From Desulfococcus sp041737845 (lineage in GTDB: Bacteria > Desulfobacterota > Desulfobacteria > Desulfobacterales > Desulfococcaceae), in contig NZ_JBGSQX010000107.1 in NCBI RefSeq assembly GCF_041737845.1, positions 1 to 64,000 of the forward strand: 64,000 bases of DNA, written 5' to 3'. The translations under genes and the position numbers were made by a program. Each line of letters begins with the position of its first letter. Positions within the stretch are counted from its first letter, which is position 1. Below, piece after piece: positions 27,206-35,871 of the stretch. The notes under the pieces are model-generated. The model was given only the letters and a program-made list of their open reading frames with translations, made no database searches and was not told where the DNA came from.

Positions 27206-27505
27206 ATGAGCATTTTCAAGGAAGAGATTGAAACCAAGCGCGTCATTTTCAACATAGAGGTCGATCTGGCCAACCGATTGGATGATCTTAAAAAAAATGC
27301 GAGAACCATCGGAAAAAGGCTGGACGCCGATACGGCCGTCAACAGGGCCTTGGAAAAATTTCTGAAGAAAGCCGAAAAAAAAATATACGAGATCATGAAA
27401 AAAAAAGGGATCGCCGATCCGCTCGTGATCACCTCCGAAGAAACGGATGACCATGAACCTTCCGCCGCCGGCTCAGATGGGGCCGATGACGTTGAGGATG
27501 AATAA
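27206..27505 (+). CDS. Small charged protein with RHH/CopG-like N-terminus, unassigned
   Basis: A 99-residue protein. Residues 10-60 (RVIFNIEVDLANRLDDLKK, then DADTAVNRALEKFL) have the strand-helix-helix spacing of ribbon-helix-helix DNA-binding proteins. The tail is acidic. AAGGAA lies eight bases before ATG 27206, behind a good promoter and a direct repeat that could be its own operator. It precedes the amphi-Trp gene by 31 bases. Function unknown; a regulator of the nearby amphi-Trp gene is the simplest idea. Confidence 0.55.
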   Translation: MSIFKEEIETKRVIFNIEVDLANRLDDLKKNARTIGKRLDADTAVNRALEKFLKKAEKKIYEIMKKKGIADPLVITSEETDDHEPSAAGSDGADDVEDE

Positions 27506-27536
27506 AAAAACAACCCACCCAAAAGAGGAGAACACC

Positions 27537-27866
27537 ATGAAGAACGAAATCAAGATCAAACAGACCATGGAACTGGCCACCGCCACGAAAATCCTGAAAG
27601 ACCTTGCCGCGAGCTTTGAGGAGGGAACCATCTGCTTCGAAAAAGGGGAGGAATTCGTCACCCTCAGGCCCGGAAACCTGATCGATCTGGAGATGGAGGC
27701 CGAAATGAAGAAGGACAAGCAGAAGCTCTCCATTGAGCTCTGCTGGCGAACGGTCGAGCCCAAAAAGAAAGAGGCCCCCGCCATCAAGATTTCCAGCCAG
27801 GAACCGGAAATGATCGCCCCGACGCCCGAGGAAAGCGACACGGGCGAGACCGGGTCCGACGACTGA
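27537..27866 (+). CDS. amphi-Trp domain protein
   Basis: A 109-residue protein. Residues about 8-68 match the amphi-Trp domain: a helix (ATATKILKDLAASFEEG), beta strands (TICFEKGEEFVTLRPGN) and the closing IELCW. The C-terminal 40 residues are acidic and Pro-rich. Amphi-Trp proteins are short proteins that co-occur with HprK-related kinases and ATP-grasp enzymes; the biochemical role is unknown. AGAGGAG sets the start at 27537; the frame is open to 27447 but overlaps the previous gene. A second amphi-Trp protein lies in the GAK locus at 34315. Confidence 0.78.
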   Translation: MKNEIKIKQTMELATATKILKDLAASFEEGTICFEKGEEFVTLRPGNLIDLEMEAEMKKDKQKLSIELCWRTVEPKKKEAPAIKISSQEPEMIAPTPEESDTGETGSDD

Positions 27867-27954
27867 CCGCCTTGAGGATTTAAGCCCGCGCGCCCCTGTT
27901 TCTGAATTGAAAAACCCATTCTCCGGCAGACAGGCCCCACGGGCCGGCGCGGTC

Positions 27955-29307
27955 CTAAAGCCCCAGCAGAATCGATGAAATCTGGAAATAAAAAAATACG
28001 GCGATGATGTCTATGGCCGTGGTTACGAAGGGTCCGGTGGCCACGGCCGGGTCTACGTTCATTCGCGCAAAAACCATGGGAGCCATGGAGCCCACCAGGG
28101 CCGCCACCGACATGGAACAGACGACGGCCGACCCCACGGCAAGCGCAAGCTTGAACGTGCTGAACCGGATCTGAGCGAAAACACCGATGAGGGTTCCGTA
28201 AAAAATCCCCAGAAGAAACCCGATGGACAGCTCCTTAAAGACTACCGCCCAGATCTTCCGGACGTCCAAAGACCCCGTGGAGATGCCGCGCACAACGATG
28301 GTGGAGGACTGGGTGCCGATATTCCCCCCCATGCCATTGATCACGGGGATGAACGCGGCCAGGGCCGCCACCTTCTGCAGAGTGTCTCCGAAGCTGGCGA
28401 TGATGAAGGTCGCGGCAAGGCCGCCGAAGCAGCTTGCCAGAAGCCACGGCATGCGGATCCGGGTATTCTTGAACACCGACTTGGATTCGATGAATTCGGT
28501 GCCGATACCGGCCATTTTGAGCATGTCCTCGTCGGCCTCCTCCTTGATGATGTCGATGACATCGTCCACCGTGATGATCCCCACCAGGGTATTGGTGTCG
28601 TCCACCACCGGAACGGCCAGGATGTCGTACCGGGCCACCAGCTTGGCCACCTCCTCCTGGTCCATGTCGGTCCGGACCGAGAGGACGTCGGTGGACATGA
28701 ACGCCCTGAGGGGGGTTTCGGGGGAGACCACCACAAGCTGGCGCAGGGAGCTTACGCCCACCAGCTTGCCGTATTCGTCCACGACGTAGAGGTAAAAGGG
28801 CATCTCCACGTCCTTGTAATCCTTCTGGAAGAGATGGATGGCCTCGCCGGCGGTCGCATCCTCCCGGAGGGCGATGAAATCGGGGACCATGATGCCGCCG
28901 GCGGTGTCGTCGCCGTATTTCAGGAGGCTCTCCAGTTCCTCCTGGCCTTCCCGCTTCATCTTTTTCAGGATGGCGTCGGTTTTCTCCTCCTGAAGATGGC
29001 CTAAGAGGTCGGCCACGTCGTCGCTGGGCATGGCCTCCAGAACCGGCACAATGTCATCCACATTCATCTGATCGACAAACGCAAGAAAGGTGGTTTCGTC
29101 AAGCTCGCTGAAGAGGATGCCCTTTTTTTCGACATCATCGATGAGATCGAACAGCCGATGCTGCTGACGCACCGTCAGCAGGGGAAACATGTCGGACAAG
29201 TCCGCGGCATGGGTTTTATTGACGATCTTCCGCAGGTGGGCAATGGCATTCCGTCGCAACAGCCGCTTGATGCTCTCAATGAGGATCTTATTCTTATCCT
29301 GAGACAT
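27955..29307 (-). CDS. mgtE: MgtE-type magnesium transporter
   Basis: A 450-residue magnesium channel/transporter. An N-terminal MgtE_N domain (about 15-125, with LLGHLQEEKTDAILKKM) is followed by two CBS domains (about 130-260) and a C-terminal membrane domain of five hydrophobic segments with PVINGMGGNIGTQSS, the family signature. Low magnesium opens the channel. ATG 29307 has GGAGAG at good spacing; the frame is open to 29418 without support. It lies 67 bases after the CofD-like gene and ends the long minus-strand pst-GAK run. It may be cotranscribed, or may have its own promoter. Confidence 0.93.
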   Translation of the reverse strand: MSQDKNKILIESIKRLLRRNAIAHLRKIVNKTHAADLSDMFPLLTVRQQHRLFDLIDDVEKKGILFSELDETTFLAFVDQMNVDDIVPVLEAMPSDDVADLLGHLQEEKTDAILKKMKREGQEELESLLKYGDDTAGGIMVPDFIALREDATAGEAIHLFQKDYKDVEMPFYLYVVDEYGKLVGVSSLRQLVVVSPETPLRAFMSTDVLSVRTDMDQEEVAKLVARYDILAVPVVDDTNTLVGIITVDDVIDIIKEEADEDMLKMAGIGTEFIESKSVFKNTRIRMPWLLASCFGGLAATFIIASFGDTLQKVAALAAFIPVINGMGGNIGTQSSTIVVRGISTGSLDVRKIWAVVFKELSIGFLLGIFYGTLIGVFAQIRFSTFKLALAVGSAVVCSMSVAALVGSMAPMVFARMNVDPAVATGPFVTTAIDIIAVFFYFQISSILLGL

Positions 29308-29374
29308 GAAATCTCTCCAGTTCGGTATATCCAACGTCCAGCACGACCAAAAACCCCACCGAAAATCCCACCGA

Positions 29375-30568
29375 TCAGGCCAGGGACAACAGCACCGGGA
29401 CCAGAAGCCTTTCATCAATGAGCGGATGGGAACGATCGCTCACCAACGGGGTATCAATAACCTCGATACCCATCCGGGTCAACGTCTTTCGGTCGATCTC
29501 CCCCCTGTAGTTCCCGCGCGCAAGGTCTACCAGCACAAAATCGAGGACATTCCTGCATGAATCGGCGTCCGGATCATCCCTTCTCAGGAACGACGTCAGG
29601 CACCGCACCTGGTCCGTGATTCCCATGCCGAAGGTTTCCGGATCGCCCCCGCCGGTGCTGGGGATGAACACCTTGGGGCCGGTGTTCCGGCTCACGGCCC
29701 GGCCCACGCCCCGGGGCAGCAGGTTCGCGATCAGGCTCGAATAGAAGCTGCCCATGGGGTAGCAGATCAGGTCGGCTCCCTCAATCAGCGACGCCATCTT
29801 CCGCCGGATCGGGACGTCGACCGGCTCCGGCTTTTTTCGGTCCGAGGCAAGCCACAGGTCCGTGATCCGCGAGGCGATGGGTGACGCCTCCTTGCCCGTC
29901 ATCAGGTGCTGGCCGACGATCCTTCGGCCGTCTTCCATGGCCGCCGCCAGGTGGAGATATTTGTTGACCACCGGCCGCACCACCCCCCTCACCTGGACCA
30001 GCTTCGAAAATATAAAAATGATGGTGTCGAAATTGCGCCGGCTGTCGAGGTATCCCGCCGTCAAAATGAGGTTGCCGATGCTCGCTTTTCTCAGGTCGAA
30101 ATCCGGGGGCATGAATTCCTTGAAAAGCTGAAGGTAGTGGCGGATGATCTTCCGCATGGGATCTGGGATCCCGGCCACCAAGGGATGGCGCCCGCCGATC
30201 ATCTCCTCCATCTCCGCCCTCAGCCCCTCCTGATCGCCGTCAGGGGGAAACCGGCAGGCGAACAGCCTGAAAATCTCCGGATACCCGTGAAGGCTCCGGT
30301 CGGCCAGGGCCAGGAGGCGGTTGCGCACATCGCCGATGGCGGGCATCTGAAATGCCTCCCGGAGCTTGGCCGAGCTTCCGCCGGAATCGAAGGGGGTGAT
30401 CACGTGGATGGAGTTGTGGGTGTATTGAATGAGCTCGGCGCAGGTGTCCCGAAGCGCGCTCCCCCCGCTGAAAAAAAGGATCCCGGGGCCGAGTTCCGGT
30501 CGGTGCCGGTATCTTTCTATCTTGACCGGATCCGGCAGCCGGATATCACGGGTGACCTTGATGAACAT
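29375..30568 (-). CDS. GAK system CofD-like protein
   Basis: A 397-residue protein of the CofD/YvcK group. FSGGSALRDTC (about 33-43) and HVITPFDSGGSSAKLR (about 54-69) are the CofD-type nucleotide/phosphate site, and GDVRNRLLALAD follows. CofD itself transfers a phospholactyl group from a GDP- or GTP-activated donor; the acceptor and donor here are unknown. As I recall, NCBI families name this type 'GAK system CofD-like'. It follows HprK-related kinase B by 29 bases. AAGGAA lies upstream of ATG 30568 at long spacing. No membrane segment. Confidence 0.85.
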   Translation of the reverse strand: MFIKVTRDIRLPDPVKIERYRHRPELGPGILFFSGGSALRDTCAELIQYTHNSIHVITPFDSGGSSAKLREAFQMPAIGDVRNRLLALADRSLHGYPEIFRLFACRFPPDGDQEGLRAEMEEMIGGRHPLVAGIPDPMRKIIRHYLQLFKEFMPPDFDLRKASIGNLILTAGYLDSRRNFDTIIFIFSKLVQVRGVVRPVVNKYLHLAAAMEDGRRIVGQHLMTGKEASPIASRITDLWLASDRKKPEPVDVPIRRKMASLIEGADLICYPMGSFYSSLIANLLPRGVGRAVSRNTGPKVFIPSTGGGDPETFGMGITDQVRCLTSFLRRDDPDADSCRNVLDFVLVDLARGNYRGEIDRKTLTRMGIEVIDTPLVSDRSHPLIDERLLVPVLLSLA

Positions 30569-30597
30569 GTCTTAGGGAATTCCTTCAAATCTCATGA

Positions 30598-31698
30598 TCA
30601 CACGCCGATCCGCCCGGTATCCAGAAACGCCAGGCAGGCCTCGGCGGCCTTGTGAAAGTCTACGCCGCCGCTGAATTCCAATACGTCGCAGCGGGAGAGG
30701 CAGGATGCGTAGTTCTCCGCGGACGGTTCCGGCATGCGGCAGTCCTGTCCAGGCACAAAAAAAAGACCGGTCGATTTCATGAACGCCGGCAGGAGATCCG
30801 GACGCGTTGCCATGTCGACCTTTTGGACCGTCGTCGGCGCGCCGTTCGGGGTCCAGTTCAGGATGGCCAGGGCAACCATGGGCGCATTCAGGATAAACAG
30901 ATCCGACCCGAAACACTCGTCGATGGGCGCATCGAATTTGTGCTCGAGCTCCCAGAGCTCCTCCTTGGAAAGGGATTGAAACGTTTCCTGCTCCTCATCG
31001 CTCAGGATACCCATGAGGCTGGGATTGTTCAGGATGGTCCCCGGATTGATCCTCGGCAGCTTGGCCACGCCGTACATGACGAGCGCGTCCCGGCGCGCTT
31101 CGACCATGAGCCGGTCGTTGCTCACGAAAGCGGCGCCGCGGGTCATGATATGGAGCGCCAGCGTCGACTTGCCGGCCCCGGAAAATCCGGCCAGGGCAAG
31201 CCCCTTCCCCTGCCAGATGATGCCGGCCGCATGCCCCAGAAGACAACCTTTGCAGAGGAGCCATTCAATATACCGGTTGTTGATGAAATTGACGACCTGA
31301 TTGAGGTTGGCGAGACATGGCCCCACCGCCGCGTGATCCCCGTCGCCGAAGACAAAGATCATTCCCGTCAGCCGTTTTCGGACGATGCGGCCGTCCGGCA
31401 GATCCAGAAACTCCTCCTTGATCTTGGTTTTTCCGGGATCCGGTGCCTTCACCATGAAATCAAAGGGAAGTTCCAGCGCGGGGGACTCGTGAACGGAAAC
31501 GAGGATGTCGGGGGGGTCGGACTTCCCGACGAAATTGCTGTAATATGCGTCGAGCGCCTCAATGACGCGGAGGTCGTTGGCGCGCACCCGGACCGCGCAC
31601 CCGCCAAAAAACAGATCGAGGTCATGTCCGGCCGGCCAGGTTTCCTTCAGGTGTTCGACAATGCCCTTGCGGGTATTTATTTTTGGCCACATGCGCAT
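30598..31698 (-). CDS. HprK-related kinase B
   Basis: A 366-residue kinase-like protein related to HPr kinase/phosphorylase. Walker A GFSGAGKST lies at about 171-179, a preceding GHAAG (about 155-159) corresponds to the HprK His region, and FVSNDRLMV follows. The N-terminal about 140 residues are specific to this family. HprK phosphorylates a Ser on HPr; the target here is probably another protein of the locus, such as amphi-Trp or XXXCH, but this is inference. The start overlaps the ATP-grasp stop by one base (TAATG at 31700-31696), so the two are coupled. An alternative ATG lies two codons later (31692). Confidence 0.87.
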   Translation of the reverse strand: MRMWPKINTRKGIVEHLKETWPAGHDLDLFFGGCAVRVRANDLRVIEALDAYYSNFVGKSDPPDILVSVHESPALELPFDFMVKAPDPGKTKIKEEFLDLPDGRIVRKRLTGMIFVFGDGDHAAVGPCLANLNQVVNFINNRYIEWLLCKGCLLGHAAGIIWQGKGLALAGFSGAGKSTLALHIMTRGAAFVSNDRLMVEARRDALVMYGVAKLPRINPGTILNNPSLMGILSDEEQETFQSLSKEELWELEHKFDAPIDECFGSDLFILNAPMVALAILNWTPNGAPTTVQKVDMATRPDLLPAFMKSTGLFFVPGQDCRMPEPSAENYASCLSRCDVLEFSGGVDFHKAAEACLAFLDTGRIGV

Positions 31699-32567
31699 TA
31701 CATCCTTTCCAGCACATAGTCGACATAAAGCCGGGCCGCGTCCAGGCCCCCGGCTGTCTGAATCCCCCGAAAGCCGCCGAAGGCCGAAACCTCGAAAATC
31801 ACGGGGCCTTCCGGGGTTTCGGCCACGTCCACGCAGGTAAAATCGAGACCGAAAAGGTCCTGGGCCTTTTTGGCCAGGGCGACGGTCTCCCGGGACGGCG
31901 CATAGGCTTGATACTGACCCCCGGAGTGGGTCGTGGTGTTCCAGGATGACCCGTCACCGCACCGCGCGTAGGTGGTCAGGTATTCCCCCCCGAGGAAGGT
32001 CACCCCGAGATCCTGCCCGCCCAGGTCAAGTTTCTTCTGAATGTACATGATGCCGAATTGCGCGCTGAAAGCGTCGATCCGTTCCCGGGCGCCCTTGCCC
32101 GCCCGGATGACCGTCATCCCCCGGGCCTTGGAGGTGTACAGGGGTTTGAAGACGGCCTCCCCATACCCCTCGACCGCCCGCTCCGCCGCGTCCGGGTCCT
32201 CGGTGATGGTGGTATCCGGCATGGGGATGCCGCCGTTTTTGAGGGTGACGGTGCAGCTCAAACGGTCCAGGACCCGCATGATGCGGTAGGGGTTGGAATA
32301 CATCGGGAGCCCCCGTTCATGGAGAAACCGGAGAATCTCGAGACGGTCCATCAGGGCCGGGGAATAGCGGGAGCCGACCTTCTTGATCATCAGGGCGTCG
32401 AGCCGGGACAGATCCGTCCCCTCGTACCATGCGCTTCCCGACGAAAGGTCCAGGGAGACCCTCTCGAGGTCGATCAGGAGACGGTAGCCGGTTTTTTCGG
32501 CAAGGGTATCCGCCAGGGTTTCCGAAGACCATCCGTCGATGGTTCCAACAACACCAATTCTTGGCAT
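31698..32567 (-). CDS. GAK system ATP-grasp enzyme
   Basis: A 289-residue ATP-grasp ligase. The ATP-grasp elements include AVFKPLYTSKARGM (Lys in the ATP site), MYIQKKLDLGGQDLGV and VIFEVSAFGGFRG near the C-terminus (metal-binding acidic and Asn-like positions). Such enzymes join a carboxylate to an amine or thiol through an acyl phosphate. GAGGAG lies eight bases before ATG 32567. It follows the PhoU/APH gene by 103 bases. The substrate is unknown; a peptide or small-molecule tag is possible. Confidence 0.85.
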   Translation of the reverse strand: MPRIGVVGTIDGWSSETLADTLAEKTGYRLLIDLERVSLDLSSGSAWYEGTDLSRLDALMIKKVGSRYSPALMDRLEILRFLHERGLPMYSNPYRIMRVLDRLSCTVTLKNGGIPMPDTTITEDPDAAERAVEGYGEAVFKPLYTSKARGMTVIRAGKGARERIDAFSAQFGIMYIQKKLDLGGQDLGVTFLGGEYLTTYARCGDGSSWNTTTHSGGQYQAYAPSRETVALAKKAQDLFGLDFTCVDVAETPEGPVIFEVSAFGGFRGIQTAGGLDAARLYVDYVLERM

Positions 32568-32670
32568 GTCCTAACTCCTCTGTTTTCAGTTTTCATGGCG
32601 TATCGCACGCCGGCCGGATGAATCGTCCCAACAGGCTTTGCCTTCGCCCGGGATACGCTGTTCCGCATGG

Positions 32671-34305
32671 CTAATAGAACAAGACATCCTGGGGGAGACG
32701 AAACGCCTCCCAGGGGCGCCCCTCGTGGGCAGCAACGCGCTCCATGAGATAGTGGGCGCGCAGGGCCATCTCCCTTGCGAATTCCGGCTCCATCTCAAAG
32801 CGGGTGGAGGTGTAAAACGACCGGGCCAGCGCCAGGGCCAGCCGGACCTCGAAGGTGGGATCGGTGTTTTTTTCCGCGAAATCCGAAAAAAACTCGTGGA
32901 AATAGAGTGAAACGGTATTGAGCCGTTCCCTCAGCTCCACATCGAATACCGGCAGCCTGAAATTGGAGACCAGAAAAACCGATACATCCTGAATATAATC
33001 CGCCTGCTTCGAGCGGTAGAGATCGATGTAATTGATTTTCTGCTCCTCGTGGTTGTATACGATGTTGTTGGTGTTGAAATCCCCGTGGATGAAGACGGTG
33101 AACGGCGCGGGCACGCCCCGCTCGATCCTGGCGCACGCCGCGATGAGATCGACCGTGGCGGGGATGTCAAGGCTTCCGATCGCCCTGAAGGGCCGTTCAT
33201 GTTCGGGGTGGACCCGGTGGACGGCCTCCAGCCTCGATTGGAGCTGTTCCATATAGTCGGTCTGAAACGCCCCCTTTTGCAGGGTGCGCCGCCAGACATC
33301 GCCCACGGTCTGCTCGAAGATGAAGATGACGTTTCGAATGATGTCGGATTTTTCCGTGAGGATGACCTGCTCCAGGGTGCAGCCCGAGAGGAATTCCACC
33401 AGCATGGATGCGGTGACCGTCTTCTCGTAGTAGCCGAAAACCCCGGGGGCCAGCCCCGGCAGGATCTCATCCCATTTTCGGATGTTTTCGTACTCCCCCT
33501 TGATCTTCTTGATATCCCCTTCCTTGAAGATTCCCTGGGACTTGAACCCCGACGGCTTTTTCCGGCCGACCCGGCTGATGCGGCAGCCGGACCGCGACCC
33601 CCAGATGGAGCTGAAATCGATATCCCAGAGGTTTCCCTCGAATCCGGATTCCGACAGGGTCTTTTCCAGGGCTTCCACCTGGCGGATCTTGATCCGGTCG
33701 CCGATGATGGAAAAGATCAGGGCCTCGCCGATATTGAGGAGCGAATCCCCGATGCGCTCCAGGTAGCGGAAGATGAAGATGGCCGTCACGAGGTCCCCCG
33801 CCTTCCGCCCGGTCTCCAGATCGGCCATGATGCGGTCGAAATTCTGCTTGTAGAGCGCATCCAGGTGGAACTCGCTCCGGCAGATGGCCAGCGCGCCGCT
33901 CAGGTCCTTGGCGGCAAAGACCCGGGAGATCTGCGTGAGCGCCTTCTGGATCTCTGAAAACATGCTTTTGTAATCGTACTGGGCGAGCACGTCAATACTC
34001 GAGAGATACCGGGTCTGGCGGCCGATATTGACGCAGTAATCGGCGATCCGCTCCAGGTTGACGGACATGACATGCAGGGCCCGGATATCGTTCAGGTCTT
34101 TCTGGTCCAGTTCTTTCTTGGAGGAGTGAATCGATGAAAAACATTCGTTCTCAATGGTGGTCTTGAGATTGTCGATGTAATCGTCCTTGGAGGCGATCTT
34201 CTCCAGAACACGGACGTCGAATTTCGTGAGCAGACCATAGGTCAGCTTCACCTGGCTCTCGGCTTCGATGGCCAGGAACCTGAAATTGTCCTTGATGATC
34301 TCCAT
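32671..34305 (-). CDS. PhoU domain fused to an APH-like kinase
   Basis: A 544-residue fusion. Residues 1-225 carry two PhoU helical repeats with the ExxRxxD-type metal-binding residues (NLERIADYC and RYLERIGDSLLNIGE). Residues about 270-530 are a protein-kinase-fold, aminoglycoside-phosphotransferase-like domain: MLVEFLSGCTLEQV (hinge), VFIHGDFNTNNIVYN (catalytic loop, HGDxxxxN) and NYIDLYRSKQADY (metal Asp). PhoU proteins damp the Pst transporter and PhoR signalling, so the fusion physically links a phosphate signal to a small-molecule or protein kinase. It starts 9 bases after the amphi-Trp gene stop and is clearly in one transcript with it. Confidence 0.85.
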   Translation of the reverse strand: MEIIKDNFRFLAIEAESQVKLTYGLLTKFDVRVLEKIASKDDYIDNLKTTIENECFSSIHSSKKELDQKDLNDIRALHVMSVNLERIADYCVNIGRQTRYLSSIDVLAQYDYKSMFSEIQKALTQISRVFAAKDLSGALAICRSEFHLDALYKQNFDRIMADLETGRKAGDLVTAIFIFRYLERIGDSLLNIGEALIFSIIGDRIKIRQVEALEKTLSESGFEGNLWDIDFSSIWGSRSGCRISRVGRKKPSGFKSQGIFKEGDIKKIKGEYENIRKWDEILPGLAPGVFGYYEKTVTASMLVEFLSGCTLEQVILTEKSDIIRNVIFIFEQTVGDVWRRTLQKGAFQTDYMEQLQSRLEAVHRVHPEHERPFRAIGSLDIPATVDLIAACARIERGVPAPFTVFIHGDFNTNNIVYNHEEQKINYIDLYRSKQADYIQDVSVFLVSNFRLPVFDVELRERLNTVSLYFHEFFSDFAEKNTDPTFEVRLALALARSFYTSTRFEMEPEFAREMALRAHYLMERVAAHEGRPWEAFRLPQDVLFY

Positions 34306-34314
34306 GCCGCGACC

Positions 34315-34584
34315 CTATGGGGTAATCTTGAGCCGCCCCGGGGGTTCGGGCGCCGCGTGGGTGTCTTTCCACGAAAACTTGAGGACGATCTTGCTCTTCT
34401 CGCCTTTCCTCCTGGCCTTGATGGAAAATTCCAGGAGATTGTTGGGCTGCATCACCAGTTGCCGCTTCTCGGAGATGAAAACGACCTTTCCGCTTTCAAA
34501 TCCGTCGATGAGGGCCTTGAGGTACTGGCCGACGGTCTGGTTGTCTTGAACGGATTCATGCTCGAATTCCTGTTTTTCAGACAT
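34315..34584 (-). CDS. amphi-Trp domain protein of the GAK locus
   Basis: An 89-residue protein with the amphi-Trp pattern: a helix (TVGQYLKALIDGFESG), strands (VVFISEKRQLVMQPNN) and IVLKFSW with the closing Trp. AAGGAG five bases before ATG 34584 sets the start; the frame is open to 34629 without support. It lies between the PHP-like gene and the PhoU/APH fusion. It is a plausible small partner or substrate of the kinases encoded here. Similar in size to the protein at 27537 but without its acidic tail. Confidence 0.75.
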   Translation of the reverse strand: MSEKQEFEHESVQDNQTVGQYLKALIDGFESGKVVFISEKRQLVMQPNNLLEFSIKARRKGEKSKIVLKFSWKDTHAAPEPPGRLKITP

Positions 34585-34676
34585 GTGCTCCTTTCTAAAG
34601 CGATTCAAGGGGTTCTCGACACGGCCCATGCGGGCGCGCGACGCACGGGCCGCCCGGCGGAACAGGGGCTATGGGA

Positions 34677-35840
34677 TTATCCGGACAGGCGGGCCTTGTA
34701 TTCGGTGATGACCGACTCCCTGCTCCAGCCTGCTTTGATCAGCGTTTTACCGATATTCAAATCCTCCCAGGCCGGCTGATACCCGATTTCCCGCGATCGT
34801 TTTGCGGGATCCTGATCGATGATGTTCCGGGTCTTTTCGCCCATGTGGGTGTCGTCCCCCATGAACACCAGGAGGGGTCTGCGGGTAGGCCCCGCCAGGC
34901 GGTTTTTTTCGTTCAGGACCGACACCAGAAAATCGGTGTACCGGTGGGACTGGGGGTTCCAGACCTCGACCCCGTCCACATCGTACCCCGCCAGCAGCAC
35001 CGGCCAGAACTGTTCAGGATGGGGGATCACGATTCCGGCGTTGAGGTGACGGGCCTCTTCGATAATCTCGGATGTCCGGAAAAAATAGTGGCTGGGGAAG
35101 CTCAGCTTGACGAGCCGCTTGACCTCGGTGAGGAAGGTCTGGCACCGGTCGATCACACCGTCGCCGCAGGTGGATCTCAGGCGGTCGAAAAAGTTTCTCA
35201 ACAACTTGTTTTTGATGGACAGGGGAGAAATGTGGGAGATCTGCTCCTCAAGCAGGGCTTCGATCTTCCTGACGTAGGCCTGCACAAAGCAGATGACGGC
35301 ATCACTCGCCCCGGTCTGACGGGCCGCCATGGAAAGCCGCTCCTCGTCCGGCTTCGTGATGCTGTGGATAAAATCGAAAAGCTGGGAGGACCGGTATTTG
35401 AAGGTGTGGTCGAGCATTCCCCTGAGAACGCCGGCTTCGGACAGGCGGCTGTTTTCAAAATGGAGGAGGAGCTGAACCTTCTGGTTGAAGCCGGCGGAAT
35501 AGCAGTCCACCTCGACACCCGTGTAATCGCCGTAGCTCATCAGTTCGTTGTGCTGGGTCGGGATGATGAGTTCCTGTTCCCGGCCCGGAAACATGGCGTC
35601 GATCCGCCGGTTGATGAGGGAGAGGGGTACATGTTCGGGGTGCCAGTGCACGGCGAGGACCGCCTTCTGGTTCGGAAACGTCATTTCAGGGTTCAGGATG
35701 CGTGCCCTCTGGGCGTCATCCAGATCGACGGAGACCACCTCTGAAAAAAACTTCCGGTCCTCCTCGGTGATCTCCTCAGGGATATTGTTGGGGATGAGCG
35801 AGATCGGTTCCACGCGCTGCTTGCATTCGGCTCTTTTCAT
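34677..35840 (-). CDS. PHP-like metallohydrolase of the GAK locus
   Basis: A 387-residue protein. Several metal-ligand-like motifs in the order of PHP-fold enzymes are present: VHWHPEHVP (H-x-H), IIPTQHNE, GVEVDCYS, VIPHPEQFW and FMGDDTHMGEK (in place of the usual GSDxH). I infer a divergent PHP phosphoesterase; no close family is recognised. It lies between the XXXCH and amphi-Trp genes, with gaps of 31 and 92 bases, in the direction of the pst operon. ATG 35840 has a weak ribosome binding site. Confidence 0.65.
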   Translation of the reverse strand: MKRAECKQRVEPISLIPNNIPEEITEEDRKFFSEVVSVDLDDAQRARILNPEMTFPNQKAVLAVHWHPEHVPLSLINRRIDAMFPGREQELIIPTQHNELMSYGDYTGVEVDCYSAGFNQKVQLLLHFENSRLSEAGVLRGMLDHTFKYRSSQLFDFIHSITKPDEERLSMAARQTGASDAVICFVQAYVRKIEALLEEQISHISPLSIKNKLLRNFFDRLRSTCGDGVIDRCQTFLTEVKRLVKLSFPSHYFFRTSEIIEEARHLNAGIVIPHPEQFWPVLLAGYDVDGVEVWNPQSHRYTDFLVSVLNEKNRLAGPTRRPLLVFMGDDTHMGEKTRNIIDQDPAKRSREIGYQPAWEDLNIGKTLIKAGWSRESVITEYKARLSG

Positions 35841-35871
35841 GTTTTATGGGTTTCCAATTAATATCGATATG

